64,000 nt of DNA from NCBI RefSeq assembly GCF_022605725.1, contig NC_065551.1:24428001-24492000 (forward strand), written 5' to 3'. The notes beneath the pieces were generated by a model that was given only the letters and a program-made list of their open reading frames with translations, was not told the origin of the DNA and searched no databases. This document shows positions 1 through 10,289 of this stretch, piece by piece. Numbering within the stretch: the first letter of the stretch is position 1; the number at the start of each line of letters is the position of its first letter. This stretch comes from Anthonomus grandis grandis. Taxonomy: Eukaryota; Arthropoda; Insecta; Coleoptera; Curculionidae. A program made the position numbers and the translations under genes.

Positions 1-2
1 TT

Positions 3-584
3 AACAAAATTTTATGGTCAGACGAATCTAGTTTTCAGAGGGCGAGAATATTTAATATTCACAATTTACACCACTGGGCATATTTTAACCCCAGAATTGT
101 TAGAAATGACCGCTTTCAACATCAATTTAGTGTGAACATGTGGAGTGGCATTCTTAACGGTTCATTAATTGGGCCGTTTGAACTACCAGCCAGATTAAAT
201 GGTGAAATCTATAGGAGAATTTTGGAAGAAAACTTACCTGTTTTACTTCAGGATATTCCATTAAATATTCGTCAATCAATGTGGCTGCAGTATGATGGAG
301 CGCCCGCCCTTCAGGTGAGACAGTTTTTAAATGAGGCCTACCTTGGTCGTTGGATTGGACGGAGATGTACAAATCCAATTGATTTTTTTCTATGGGGGTA
401 CTTTAAGGAGTTGGTATACGCCAGGGAAAATCGTAATGAGGAAGAGCTACGCCACCAAATAATTACAGCAACTAGATTAATTACCCAAAATGAACGTTCA
501 TTCAGAATGATTAAGAGAAATTTTATACGCCGATGTAGGTTATGCATTAGATTTCGCGGCAGACATTTTGAACACTTACTGTAA
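3..584 (+). pseudogene. DD41D mariner-like transposase, C-terminal fragment
   Basis: Open frame entering from the left edge of the window and ending in a stop at 582-584. The protein reads WSDESSF (first catalytic Asp), then SVNMWSGILNGSLIGP, MWLQYDGAPA (second Asp), WIGRR, PIDFFLWGYF (third Asp) and a C-terminus GRHFEHLL. This matches the IS630-Tc1-mariner transposase fold and is closely related to the minus-strand copy at 23,890-24,881. Compared with the 41-residue spacing seen in the better copies, only 28 residues lie between the second and third Asp here. About 13 residues, including the WPxRSPDL stretch, have been deleted, so the enzyme must be dead. A methionine at 132 opens a 150-residue frame, but the homologous frame starts upstream, outside the window. 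No matching right terminus was found just after the stop. Confidence 0.8.
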
Positions 585-828
585 ATGATAGCAAAACTAT
601 CATGTAAAACAATAAACCATTTTCTAATGTTTTTTGTACCTTATTGCAATCCACCAACCCAACAAAACACAATTATTTATTTTAAAAAATTGGTAAATAT
701 TGATTTTGCCATAAAATTCTTTTTTGCCTCTTTTTTGAAAAACTCAAAATTTAATTAGCCAATAAGAAATAATGTATTTAAGTCATGCCTTGCTGGAATC
801 GGTATAAAACGAAGAAGCTTTTAAGCTA

Positions 829-1203
829 CAGGGTCACTCTTATGTCTTACATTTTTGAGAAAAAAATGGCATCAAAGTTAAGGGTACTTATTTTTAAAGA
901 TGTAAAAAGTCCAAAAAGAATTTTTTTTAGCTCTTTCGAAAAGTATTATTTAAAAAAATATTTTTATTAGAAAGGTACATCACTTCTAGGTAAAAACAAA
1001 CAAAAAACCGCATTGTTTAATCCACTGTATAATTTTTTTATAAGCTTTTATTTGACAGTGTGCTTGAATTTAAAAAATACATAAAAATGGCTATAACTTT
1101 TAAACTATTCACAATTGCATAACAACATAGGGGGTGATTTTGATTGAACATGACTCCCTCTATCCTCTGTTTGAGTTTGATCCATCACTTTTGGGACACC
1201 CTG
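829..1203. mobile_element. Candidate short inverted-repeat element (MITE-like)
   Basis: The stretch starts with TA then CAGGGTCACTCTTATG and ends with ACTTTTGGGACACCCTG then TA. Both ends have the CAGGGT terminus typical of mariner-type elements, and both are flanked by TA. The two ends agree well only over the first six to seven bases, so this could be a degraded MITE of 375 bp. Alternatively, it could be the untranslated right end of the DD41D element whose transposase fragment lies at 3-584, with an internal CAGGGT match by chance. No coding capacity is seen. Confidence 0.35.
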
Positions 1204-1652
1204 TATAATTTTGCTGATTTATTTTTTTTTATTTAATATATTTTTCGTACTTTTTTGTCTTTTTTATATTATTTATTACCATGCTATAAAAAAAAAGTTT
1301 CATAGAAATACTTACTTCATTTTAAACTGAAAATATGGTAATATGGTAAAAATAGCCTAATAATTTTTGAATAAATCTTCCTTCAAAATGTCCATTTAAG
1401 AAATATATTATTTCTGGGTCCATTATTAGATGCAGGTAGTTTGTCATATTTAAATTGTTTCTCTGTCTCATACATTAATTACTGTAAATTTATCCTGAAA
1501 CTATTTGGGGTCCCTTGTGTAAATGTACTTTATCAAAAAATGCAACTGCACCAGAGACAAACATTAAGGGTCAAATGGAAAAGTAAAATTGATGGCATAG
1601 CTTAAGAATAAAAAAATTTTGTTAAAAAAGAACCAATTAAATTGTATATTTA

Positions 1653-1875
1653 CACTGGTGGCCAAAAGTAGATTGACAAATTCCATTTTTATGGATATAT
1701 TTTATCTGAAGCAAAGGTAAAACCCGTTGAGCTTATTAGTGTTCAGGAATGTAAACAACATAGTTTGAAGAAACAAATTTCATAGATTTTATTGCTTGCA
1801 CTTTTTCTCAATATTTTTTTTATCAAATTCCAATAATTTTGTTTAACTGCTAGGTGGCCAAAATTGGATTACAAA
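1653..1875 (+). repeat. Left outer and inner repeats of the Tc1 element
   Basis: The outer repeat occupies 1653-1679. The inner copy at 1853-1875 keeps GGTGGCCAAAA followed by a diverged TTGGATTACAAA. In IR/DR elements such pairs are the binding sites for the transposase DNA-binding domain. That function is inferred here from the layout, not shown. Confidence 0.75.
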
Positions 1876-1960
1876 CAACATAATTCAGTCTCTGAGTTTT
1901 ATATGCCTTGGTTTCTGTTGATTTGACTTTCCTTACTCTTAGTTTTGAAAAATATTCACA

Positions 1961-2990
1961 ATGCGACATGGTGTAACTTTATCGATCGATATTAAGATGC
2001 GAATAATCGACGATTACCGAAAAGGGGTTAAACAGGCGGATATTGCTCGAAAATTTTCTCTTTTGAGGGCAACAGTAAGTCAAATAATAAAAAATTTTAA
2101 TCTCCATGGAAGTGTTGTTCCTCTAAAAAAAACTGGCCGACCAAAGAAGACCACTAGTCGTGTTGACAAATTAATTTTGAAAACAGCAAAACTTGACCCA
2201 TTCGCAACTTCAAAAGAAATCAAGCTGCTTTTGGAAGAAGAAGGTGTGGGTTCAGTTAGTTGTCGTACTATTAGAAGGAGACTTCAATATAGTGATTTAA
2301 AAACAAGACACCCTGCAAAGAAACCACTGCTAAGTTTAAAAAACGTACGGGCGCGATTGAGCTTTGCTCGAGAACAACATAGTCACTGGACAGTCTCCGA
2401 ATTGGAAAAGGTTATTTTTAGTGATGAATCAAAGTTCAATTTGATTAATTCGGATGGCAAAAGATATGTTAGGCGTCCTGTGAACCAAAGGTATGATCCC
2501 AAATATACAGTGTCCACAGTCAAGCATGGAGGTGGTTGCGTGATGGTGTGGGGGTGTTTTTCGGGCTATGGGATGGGTCCACTACACTTGATAGAAGGCA
2601 CGATGGATCGTTTCATGTATAAAGACACACTGCAGGATGTTATGGTACCTTACGCTGATGAAGTTATGCCACTCAACCACTACATTCAACATGAAATGAT
2701 CCGAAACACGCATCCAAGGTCGTTAAGCAATGGTTGACCCAAGAAAAAATTAATGTTATCAAATGGCCGTCACAGTCACCGGAACTAAATCCGATCGAGA
2801 ACATTTGGGATTAAATTGATCCTCACATCCGATGTAAAAATTTCAAAAATAAACATAACTTTTTGAAGCTTTGAAGGCATGCTGGATATCCATTGACACG
2901 TCCTATATTGACAGTTTAATTAGGTCAATGCCCAAAAGATTGGTGGAAGTGAGAAGAAATAGAGGCTATATGCAACACATTATTGAATAA
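1961..2990 (+). pseudogene. Tc1-like transposase (DD34E type), frameshifted
   Basis: The first 258 residues form an open frame from the ATG at 1961. It holds a paired helix-turn-helix DNA-binding half (ADIARKFSLLRATVSQIIKN, then a GRPKKT AT-hook-like motif and a second HTH). The start of the catalytic domain follows, with IFSDESKFNL supplying the first Asp and VMVWGCFSGYG after it. A one-base loss near 2695 falls in the codon for the second catalytic Asp and shifts the frame. The downstream frame resumes with NDPKH, then SQSPELNPIENIW supplying the third acidic residue. A stop at about 2812-2814 and another shift near 2865 follow, and the gene ends RRNRGYMQHIIE with the stop at 2988-2990. Length without lesions would be near 340 residues, normal for the family. 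The gene lies centrally between the TIRs. Confidence 0.9.
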
Positions 2991-3037
2991 AACCCTTTAA
3001 ATTTTCTATACTTATTCTTATTTTAGTAAGCTCTGAA

Positions 3038-3262
3038 TTTGTCAATTTAATTTTGGCCACTTGAAAATTGTATAGTTTTTTTAATTTTTTTTTTAATAAA
3101 ATTGGGTATTACCAATAAATAGTTTAAATATAATTAAACATTACAAATAGGCTTTGTTGTTTTTTAATTGGGTATTGTTCCACCTAATTTATCATTTTCT
3201 AAACCATGATATAAACAAATTTGAAAAATAAGTAGTTGTCAATCTACTTTTGGCCACCAGTG
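3038..3262 (-). repeat. Right inner and outer repeats of the Tc1 element
   Basis: Inverse counterpart of the left pair. The outer repeat is 3236-3262, with 27 of 27 bases matching the left end. The inner repeat around 3038-3063 contains TTAATTTTGGCCAC. Confidence 0.75.
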
Positions 3263-3264
3263 TA

Positions 3265-4435
3265 TTTCTGTCCCTTTTCTTCTTTGTTGGTGACTGTTTC
3301 TTGCTGTTCATTGTTATTTTAATTTCTGTTTCTATAGAGTAGGATTTCCATTCAGTTGAACCCAGTCCAATTCTCCTTAAAAAAAAGGGATTTAAATTGA
3401 ATATTAGATCTGATCAAATAACTAATTCCCAAGTGTTTTTATCTGATGGGATAAATTTTATCAAATGACCACCATAGAAAGGGGTTAAGGCAAGTATATT
3501 TATCCCCTTTCTACCATTTGCAAGAATAAGGATAAAATATGGTGCCTTTTAACTGGAGCAACAAAATAATTGGATGAACAAAAACAGGTGATTGCAAGGC
3601 CCTTTGAACTACTAAACAATTAAAATTTTTAGACATACCTTGCAAAGTTTTCACTAAATATAACTTAAATAAAAAATGTTGGATAGACTCAAGTAAACTC
3701 AATATTTTTAACTGGATCATCTTCAGGGATTTAAACTTTAGATGTAAACATAATCAATTTTCTTTGTAGACAGTAAAAGGCTGTAAATGAAAAAAAAAAC
3801 ATTTTAAGCATATCCTTAGGACCAAATGTGACACTAAAAAAGCTACATTACTTTATAACTAATGCCAGACTGTTATTATGCTTATTCCCTATGGTGGTAT
3901 AATTTTTGTGGACCCCCTGAGTGAAAATGTCAACAAACATGGCCGCCAAATTAACCCCTGTAGCTATGACCTACCCCATGAGAATCCAGTGGATTTATCT
4001 AACAGATAAATCCTATTTTGTCCAAAAACGATTGTGGTAAATAGCGAAAACGCGTTCGTAAACTGACCAACCTTGATTTCTGGTATTTTAAAAAGGAAAA
4101 AATCGTAGTTTTATATAAAATAAGGGATCTCCGCTTACCGATTTGACGATCTGCTACTCGGACACGGGGCTAATCCATGAAAGGCAAATTAAAATCACGG
4201 AAAAATCAGTCGGCACGACGGATATGACTTAAAATTCACTCGCGGCGGGGTTTTTTTAGACTTAGCGCGACCGTAGATTCAATAAATCGTAAACAATCTT
4301 GAAATTCCGACTGGTTTTCGTGACTGTCAATCTATTTTGCACTTCAGTCGGGTTTTGACAATCGGGTTTTGACGCTAGAACCTCTCGCGGGCAAACTTTG
4401 TAATAATTTGACTGAGGTCCAACGTAGAAATCTGT
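3265..4435. other. Non-coding stretch, no recognised gene
   Basis: No protein-coding similarity was seen. There is a short hairpin (AGAAAGGGG paired with CCCCTTTCT) at about 3477-3513. The part from 3,900 to 4,430 is richer in CpG than its surroundings and contains a 13-14-bp tandem duplication of TCGGGTTTTGAC near 4348-4374. This section could be a regulatory region or an old repeat; nothing in the sequence decides between them. Confidence 0.5.
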
Positions 4436-4437
4436 AA

Positions 4438-4690
4438 ATTATTTCACTAGAGACGAACAAAAACATCGATATTGTCAGATGTTTCACTATAAAGTGAAAA
4501 AGAGCTTTCACCACGGATTCTTGCTCTTACTAGTTTTCAGTAATAAGAGTTCTGGTTTACATAATTCTTCACTAGAGATGCACAAAGGCATCGACATAAA
4601 ATACTTCACTATAGAATCTAAATATGATTTATCCATGAACTTTTATTCTTGCACTTGCTGTGTACAGTTTCCAGTAATCTGATTCATGTA
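4438..4690. repeat. Two diverged tandem copies of a ~125-bp unit
   Basis: Unit 1 (about 4438-4560) and unit 2 (about 4562-4690) share an ordered series of matches. These are TTCACTAGAGA, CAAA..CATCGA, TTTCACTATA / CTTCACTATAGA, TTCTTGC.CTT, TTTTCAGTAAT / TTTCCAGTAAT and a closing TCTG.TT. The divergence is high, so this is an old local duplication. The 67-residue open frame at 4479-4682 runs through it and has no recognisable domain. Confidence 0.6.
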
Positions 4691-4997
4691 GAAACTTAAT
4701 TTAATATTATAAAAAATCTTTCCAGTTCTCAGTTAATTCTCAATAAGGATATTGGTTAACCTTTACAGCTTAGTTCAGCTACCCTCTGACAGAGGGAGTC
4801 ACTACCATTGAATGTTTGAATATGGAATTAAATAGTATTCACTTTGCTATAGAGCTAGATCAAATTTTAAAATTTACTATACCAATTTTAAGATTTAAAT
4901 TACAAATTATTTGATAATAACTAAAATAAAACTAAATTTATAATTGTGAATATGGGATGTACTAAAGAGACGTGCACAGTACAATTTTATTGTATAA

Positions 4998-5079
4998 GCT
5001 GCGGTGTCCGAGTGGTTAAGGAGATGGACTTGAAATCCATTGGGCTCTGCCCGCACAGGTTCGAATCCTGTCCGCAGCG
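4998..5079 (+). tRNA. tRNA-Ser (anticodon UGA)
   Basis: An 82-nt class II tRNA without intron. The acceptor stem GCTGCGG (4998-5004) pairs with CCGCAGC (5072-5078), with G79 as discriminator. The D-arm/A-box reads GTCCGAGTGGTTAAGGAGA. The anticodon stem ATGGA/TCCAT holds loop CTTGAAA, placing anticodon TGA at 5031-5033 (decodes UCA). A long variable arm typical of serine tRNAs follows, then the B box GGTTCGAATCC in the T arm. Both Pol III internal promoter boxes are intact, so it is probably a functional gene. It is the one clear host gene in the window. Confidence 0.97.
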
Positions 5080-5082
5080 AAC

Positions 5083-5089
5083 TTTTTTT
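5083..5089 (+). terminator. RNA polymerase III terminator of tRNA-Ser
   Basis: A run of seven T residues on the sense strand starting four bases after the discriminator base, as expected for Pol III termination. Confidence 0.9.
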
Positions 5090-5750
5090 AATTTTTATAG
5101 TTTAATCAAATGTTTATTAAATTATTTAAATTCTTAGAGATATTTTTTTTAACTATCAGATTTTAAAATTCGATTTAACTCAAACGTTTTTGTGTCTTAT
5201 TAGAAAATTAATATAGAATCGAGATACTAAATCTTAACATTAAAATTAAATTTAAAGTAATTAAATAATCAAGGTAGTTTCAAGTTCATAATTAGGTTAA
5301 TAAAAGACAAATAAATAATTAATAGTAATCTGGCTTTATACTAACAACTCAGCTTTTAACTATATATGTTTTCGATAATTTAAAATATCGACGAGTTAAT
5401 TAACTTTAAACTTCAGTAATTTTAACACAAAAGTTAAGTAAAACTACAAACATTTTAAAGTAAATTATTAATAAATATTTTATAACTCATTTACATTTTA
5501 ATTAAAAAATCAACTTATCTAACATTTACTAGACAAAACATCAAGAACTTATTTTTAAATTAATTACACTTTAATATAAATTCAATGCTTTTTTAACCCT
5601 TGAACTTATTAATTTACTACTTAGATTTTCGCTTCAGCATTTTTTTAGACGAATTTATACTTAAACTTGTAGAATTATTAATTAAAATTAATAGAATAAA
5701 CTAAGACTTTTTTATTTAATATGAATAATAAAACCTATTCCAATCAACCC
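5090..5750. other. AT-rich spacer
   Basis: Very AT-rich with no coding frame, inverted repeat or RNA gene that I can see. Confidence 0.6.
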
Positions 5751-5763
5751 AGGTAGAAATTTT

Positions 5764-5886
5764 CGTCTGAAAGACGTCTTTATTTAATCTTATTTAGGAC
5801 GTAGATGATCAGCTAGGTGACGGCTATAAGACGTAAAGATGACGTTAATACGTCACAGCCTCAAGACGTGTAAAGTATAACGTCTT
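5764..5886. repeat. Cluster of ACGTC/GACGT motifs
   Basis: Seven ACGT-centred GACGT or ACGTC words occur within about 115 bp of otherwise AT-rich DNA, including AAGACGTCTT at 5771-5780 and GATGACGTTAATACGTCAC near 5838-5856. Spacing is irregular. It may be a decayed GACGTCTT-type minisatellite or a group of bZIP-like sites; no function is shown. Confidence 0.5.
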
Positions 5887-6249
5887 AATGATGACTTTAG
5901 AACCACAGAATTTTGTAGGTAAAAATTATATCTAGGTACAATAAATATTCTAGACAGGCTACAAATACCAAAAATAAAAAATCTTATTCACTGCCTCTGG
6001 TACCGGAAGTACCAACTTCATCACCAACAAAATATGAAGCTGCATCTGTTCCTATTATTTTCTTTTTTGAAATATGAATGTCCAGTGGACATCCGTTTCA
6101 TATTATGAAAAAAAACGAATGGATGTCACACAAACTTTGCGGGCTATAGGACCATTAAATAAAATTTTCCACTGGACAGATAAATAATTTGTTGATGCAA
6201 AGGGATATGAAAAATAGAAAGTTCAACCGATAGTAAGTTTTCCTCATCC

Positions 6250-7280
6250 ATAATGTATCCAAATAACTAGATAAAAATGAAAGGAGGTCGAATAATGGAC
6301 ATAAATTTCGGACGGCCATACAGTTGCAAGACGACAGGTCGAATAAACGGTACTACCTTGTTCTCATTTTAAACGCATTCATTGGAGTCGTCGAATGGAT
6401 CTGTAGAAATATGAGTTCGATGGCTTTTCATTAGTTCACTAGTATTTGTCCAACAGCTTCTCATTTTATCAAGTCGTGGGATTAAAAATTTCCGATAGCC
6501 ATGGTACATTAAGCAATAAATCTTGTAACAAGTAATGGATGTCTGATAGATGGATGTCTTGGAGAATGTGTGCTGTTTGGGATCAGATATATTCCCCTCA
6601 GGATTGACAGATGACCAGTAAAATTGCCCGCCGTAAGGTTTTCTTTTCTGCAGATGGATATTTCCCTCATGGGTACCTCCTCTTAAGTTATGTTAGGTTT
6701 AAAAAAACTTCCACGCCCAGCGTTGGGGTTGATTTCAAGGTCTCTATGATGAATAGACATGCGAGTCTTTGTAGACTGCATAGTCCCGATATATGACTGT
6801 CGTCTGATCGGTTTTCCATCACCATACCAGACTCCTCCACATACAGTATAATAGGTTATTTTGGGGCTTAGGCCCCAGATCTACCAAGTAGTGGTCTTGC
6901 CGTTTAAAAGTTGCTCGTGGTCTTCTCAAATACTGATTTAAGGTGCGGTTTAAAGTTTTCTATCCAAGACGAGACCCAGATACTTCACCCTCTACCTGGG
7001 AACGATCTCGATGCCGCTCGTTTATCACCCTTTACATGGTAAATGGTACAATGGCCGTCTTTGTCAGGCTTATGGATAGCCCCTCCAAAGTGCACAATTC
7101 ACATATTCTGGGCATCTTACATCTCTGATAATTACGCAGGTACCAATACAGGCCGAAGAAAGGGAGGTAGTGCCCGTCCTGTAGGAATCCCTTAATCGCA
7201 GTGAGATCCGTGGATTCAAGTAAGGTCCTAATCGACCTTTGGTTCAGCATGCAGCTGATCCATCTTACTATAGCCGGAAC
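6250..7280 (-). pseudogene. Non-LTR retrotransposon (jockey/R1-like) RT C-terminal fragment
   Basis: Read on the minus strand from about 7280 downwards, scattered frames give the typical end of a LINE reverse transcriptase. The order is SLTKTAIVPFT (the KTEIVxFT motif), KYLGLVLDRKL (the thumb-region KYLGV.LD motif), LRRPRATFKRQ, GPKPQNNLLYCMW, LVW, then LQSLQRLACLFIIETLKSTP and TLGVEV. These are interrupted by several frameshifts and stops. The YADD catalytic core and everything upstream are missing. Homology is uncertain below about 6600. The plus-strand open frames at 6611-6796 and 6943-7128 are shadows of this. Confidence 0.75.
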
Positions 7281-7803
7281 ATTAAGCTTAATTTATTAAT
7301 TTTATAATTCGAAAATGTTTTCAACATTGAACGTATTAAGATTAAGAATTCAAAGTATCGTTTTTTGTGTCTCCTGAGTTTCCTCAGGAAAACGGTTGTG
7401 GCTATGTATATTGAGCCTTTTTTTGTAACAATCCTCACCCACGCCCTACTATCTAGTGAGGTTAGGGTTTTTTAAATTTCAGGACATATCTGTGATCATA
7501 GCCTGTTTCTCTCCCGATTCATACGGCATTAATAGATTTAGTTACTGCGGCGTGAATAGGTTTAGCTAACTACCTGCTAAGGATCAGAAATGGGATTACA
7601 AACTGGTTTTAAAGAAGAAGAAAGGACAAAGAACAACCCGTGTTAAGTGGGTGAAAGGTGATACGGAAGGCCAAAATATACACGATGTTTGCGAAAGGTT
7701 GGAAAATATTGAAACTGGACTACTTAAAAATTTGGTCTGTAGTATCCAAAATATGTGAATTAACCGAAACGTACCTTGTTTCAAAAGTTAATAGTTTGCA
7801 AGT
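7281..7803. other. No recognised feature
   Basis: Short open frames at 7596-7784 (minus) and 7658-7906 (plus) have no recognisable motif. The plus frame runs into the left terminus of the next transposon, which argues against it being a gene. Confidence 0.5.
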
Positions 7804-8222
7804 TACAGGATGTCAAAGTTACAATTTGATTCTCTATTTTTTTTATTGGTTGAGAAGCATTTCAGATTTCGGCATAAAACTCGGTATAGGAATGTCTCCA
7901 GTATGAGAAACAAGGTTAAACAACAAACACTGTTACTTTTTATCGCCAAACTTTTAGAGGGCCCCACTTACCTATTTCGGTAAATAACTTATCATAGCTT
8001 TTTTGTACTACCCTGTAGACAAAAACTAACCAAAGTTCACTTGTTAGAAGTGTCTAATAGTTTTTGAGATATTTGCTTTTAAAAGTTTCAATGCATTTTT
8101 TGTACCATGATAATAAAATATATCTATAACATAATAACCAATTTGATTTTGATAATATCAACATTGGACTAATTGGACAAATGAGGATGGCAACAAAACT
8201 AATAAAAGGAAATACTAGCTAC

Positions 8223-9260
8223 AAAAAAAAGCTCAAAGTGAGCACCACCTTGTCTGTTACACTCTTCAGCTCGATGAACTAATTCTTGCTCTACTCTCCA
8301 AAGCATTTGGATGTTATTTTTTCCTGTATATGGTTGAAAATTCTTTGTCGAAGATCACTTTTAGTTTCCACTAGCGTATTGTAGACGCGTCGTTTTAAAT
8401 GATCCCAGAAGAAGAAATCCGTAGGATTTAAATATGATCATCTAGCCGGCCACGATACAGGTCCTGATCAGCCTATCCATTGGTTTAAATAAACTCTATT
8501 TAGATGCTCTCTAACTAATAAACTAAAATAAAGAGGAGGACCATCATGCATAAACCACATATTCATGCGTATTTGTAAGGAAAGATCTTCCAGCTGAATG
8601 AGCATTTTTTTTTTAAATATTGTAAATAGCTTTGGTCATTAAGTTTAGATGGTAACGGGTCCTATTAAATACTATCTAATAAGCCCATGAATTAATTGGA
8701 GATTGTACTTGGTGGTAGATTTGTTAAATTGCATGAGAATTTTTGTCTGATTAAATGTGAAGATTATGCGAGTTAATTGGTCCATCCCTTTACAATCACA
8801 TTTACGCAAAATACTTCTAACCAAAATTCTACCATTGTGGGACATGGACTTCTTGCAAGTGGTATGGATGTAGCAATTACTCTTGAAAAATAATATTTAC
8901 TGTATATTTGGAAACTTAAAATTCTCGAGCTTCATTCCTAACCCTAACAGTAGAATTTCCAAGGACAACATCTCAAACATTTTCTTGAACTCCTTCTATT
9001 CTGGAAGCTCCACTATGTGGACCCATATTTGGATCAAAACTACCTAAAATCCATATCGTTTTTACTAGTGGAAACTTGACTCAAAATAAGGCTATAATTA
9101 TTTCTTGCCAATTTTTGGTAACTGCTGATCGATACGTTGGAAAGTCTTTGAATTAGGCAGATGTCTATTAGAGAATCTGTCAGCGAACCATCTTTATGCT
9201 TCATATATTCTGCCAATCCGGATATTAAATGCGTATCAGAATATTGCAGAAACGTATACT
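8223..9260 (-). pseudogene. Degraded DD41D-type transposase
   Basis: On the minus strand the N-terminal HTH region shows RHLPNSKTFQRIDQQL (near 9150). After a poorly readable middle come NMWFMHDGPPLYFS (second Asp), NRVYLNQWIG, GPVSWPAR, LNPTDFFFWDHLKRRVYNT (third Asp) and the C-terminal signature RAEECNRQGGAHFELFL. There are several stops and at least two frameshifts. The WIG...WPAR...LNPTDFFFW arrangement is the same as in the two better-preserved copies in this window, which supports a DD41D assignment. It lies inside the TIR-bounded element 7806-10,288. Confidence 0.8.
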
Positions 9261-9287
9261 CTACGATGTTAATCTTAATACCTAAGA

Positions 9288-9311
9288 TATTACTATTATT
9301 ATTATTATTCT
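9288..9311. repeat. (ATT)n microsatellite
   Basis: Short run of ATT/TTA units next to the N-terminal end of the decayed transposase. Confidence 0.7.
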
Positions 9312-9509
9312 AAATTATAACAAACATTAAAAATCATAGCAGCACTGCTCTACTTATTATCCAAAGCTGTTGAATATCATTAAAATCTTATCTAGTTAGT
9401 TATTTTTTAGGTTAAGGTAGTGTGCGGAAACAGTGCGTCTAAGAGTCATTAGTGTAAATGAAGCTTAGTAAGGTGGGTAAGGAGGTGCGCTTGACAGTGG
9501 CTATGCATG

Positions 9510-10069
9510 GCGCGTTTTTAAATTCAGCAGTCGATCCACCGCTTAAGCAAAATTTGCTATTTGCGTTTCTAAATTATCTGCTTTCCATCACATCACCTTT
9601 CTTTATTATATTATGATGGGTCCATCAATCATTGGCAATCACTGGTCCATCGTATTTCCGTTTTGGTGGAATGGGGTGATGGAAATGTTGATGTTGACTT
9701 TGACATTTTATAATTTTTTTTTAATAATTTTTGATTTGACCAAAAAACATAAGATAATTAACTTTTAACTGCATTAATTCAATTTAAGATTTTTTTACAA
9801 AGTGCAAGATGCAAGGGCATAGGGGTAATATTATTTCGCATCCTGGCACGTTCCGTGAAGTCCTATTAAAACATAACAACAAAGAGGAAATCTAAGGGGA
9901 AAAAATAAATTTAGAAATCAACTGAAAAGTCAAATCAAAACAGGAAAATAAAACACACAACAATACAAAAAAGCATTTCTTTTTTCATCGGTTGATCGTC
10001 AAGCAGCTGTCAATCTATCAACCATTTGATGGCATCCATCAAAAAATCCTGCTGAATTTAAAAACGCGC
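9510..10069. mobile_element. Nested non-autonomous inverted-repeat element
   Basis: Perfect 21-bp inverted repeats (left 9510-9530 starting GCGCGTTTTTAAATTCAGCA, right 10,049-10,069) bound 560 bp without coding capacity. Subterminal GATGG/CCATC words recur several times just inside both ends (9580-9680 and 10,020-10,045). Recurrent subterminal words are seen in hAT- and related MITEs, where they bind transposase. The 8-bp flanks TATGCATG and TCTATATG match at five of eight positions, compatible with a decayed 8-bp duplication but not proof. It is inserted in the mariner-like element 7806-10,288 and is therefore younger. Confidence 0.75.
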
Positions 10070-10289
10070 TCTATATGTAAGAACAAGTGACAATTGAAGT
10101 TGACAGAGTGACTATGACGTGTCGAAAAAGGTTTAGGTTAAAAAGAAAGAACTATGCATAAGCAAAAATAAAACGAGATGAAAGTTCTCGGTAAGTTTTA
10201 GAAAACCTTTCTATATCATGTTTTATGACGAAATGCTTCTCTAGCATTAAGGTAAAATAGAAAATAAAATTGTAACTTTGACGCCCTGT

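Larger units (their letters stand above)
1653..3262 (+). mobile_element. Tc1-like DNA transposon, complete with inverted repeats
   Basis: A 1610-bp element bounded by perfect 27-bp inverted repeats beginning CACTGGTGGCCAAAAGTAGA (left 1653-1679, right 3236-3262). It is flanked on both sides by the TA target duplication (1651-1652 and 3263-3264). Imperfect inner copies of the terminal motif lie about 200 bp inside each end (1853-1875 and 3038-3063), giving the paired-repeat (IR/DR) layout known from several Tc1 elements such as Sleeping Beauty. It carries one transposase gene on the plus strand, now inactivated. The identical outer repeats suggest moderate age, while three lesions in the gene show it has decayed since insertion. 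Confidence 0.9.
7806..10288 (-). mobile_element. Old mariner-like element with nested insertion
   Basis: The left end CAGGATGTCAAAGTTACAAT (from 7806) and the inverted right end CAGGGCGTCAAAGTTACAAT (ending at 10,288) match over about 85 bp with indels. The match includes an inner block GAGAAGCATTTC followed by CATAAAAC. TA flanks both ends (7804-7805 and 10,289-10,290). The 2483-bp span holds a decayed minus-strand transposase (8223-9260) near its low-coordinate end. A separate 560-bp inverted-repeat element (9510-10,069) accounts for the extra length. Removing that insertion leaves about 1.9 kb, similar to the intact DD41D element at 19,573-21,490. Confidence 0.75.

Noticed and set aside
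829..1203. Calling 829-1203 a definite MITE
   Set aside because: The two ends share only CAGGGT plus TA flanks; kept as a low-confidence candidate only.
4946..5137. 63-residue plus-strand frame
   Set aside because: It runs straight through the tRNA-Ser gene and has no other support.
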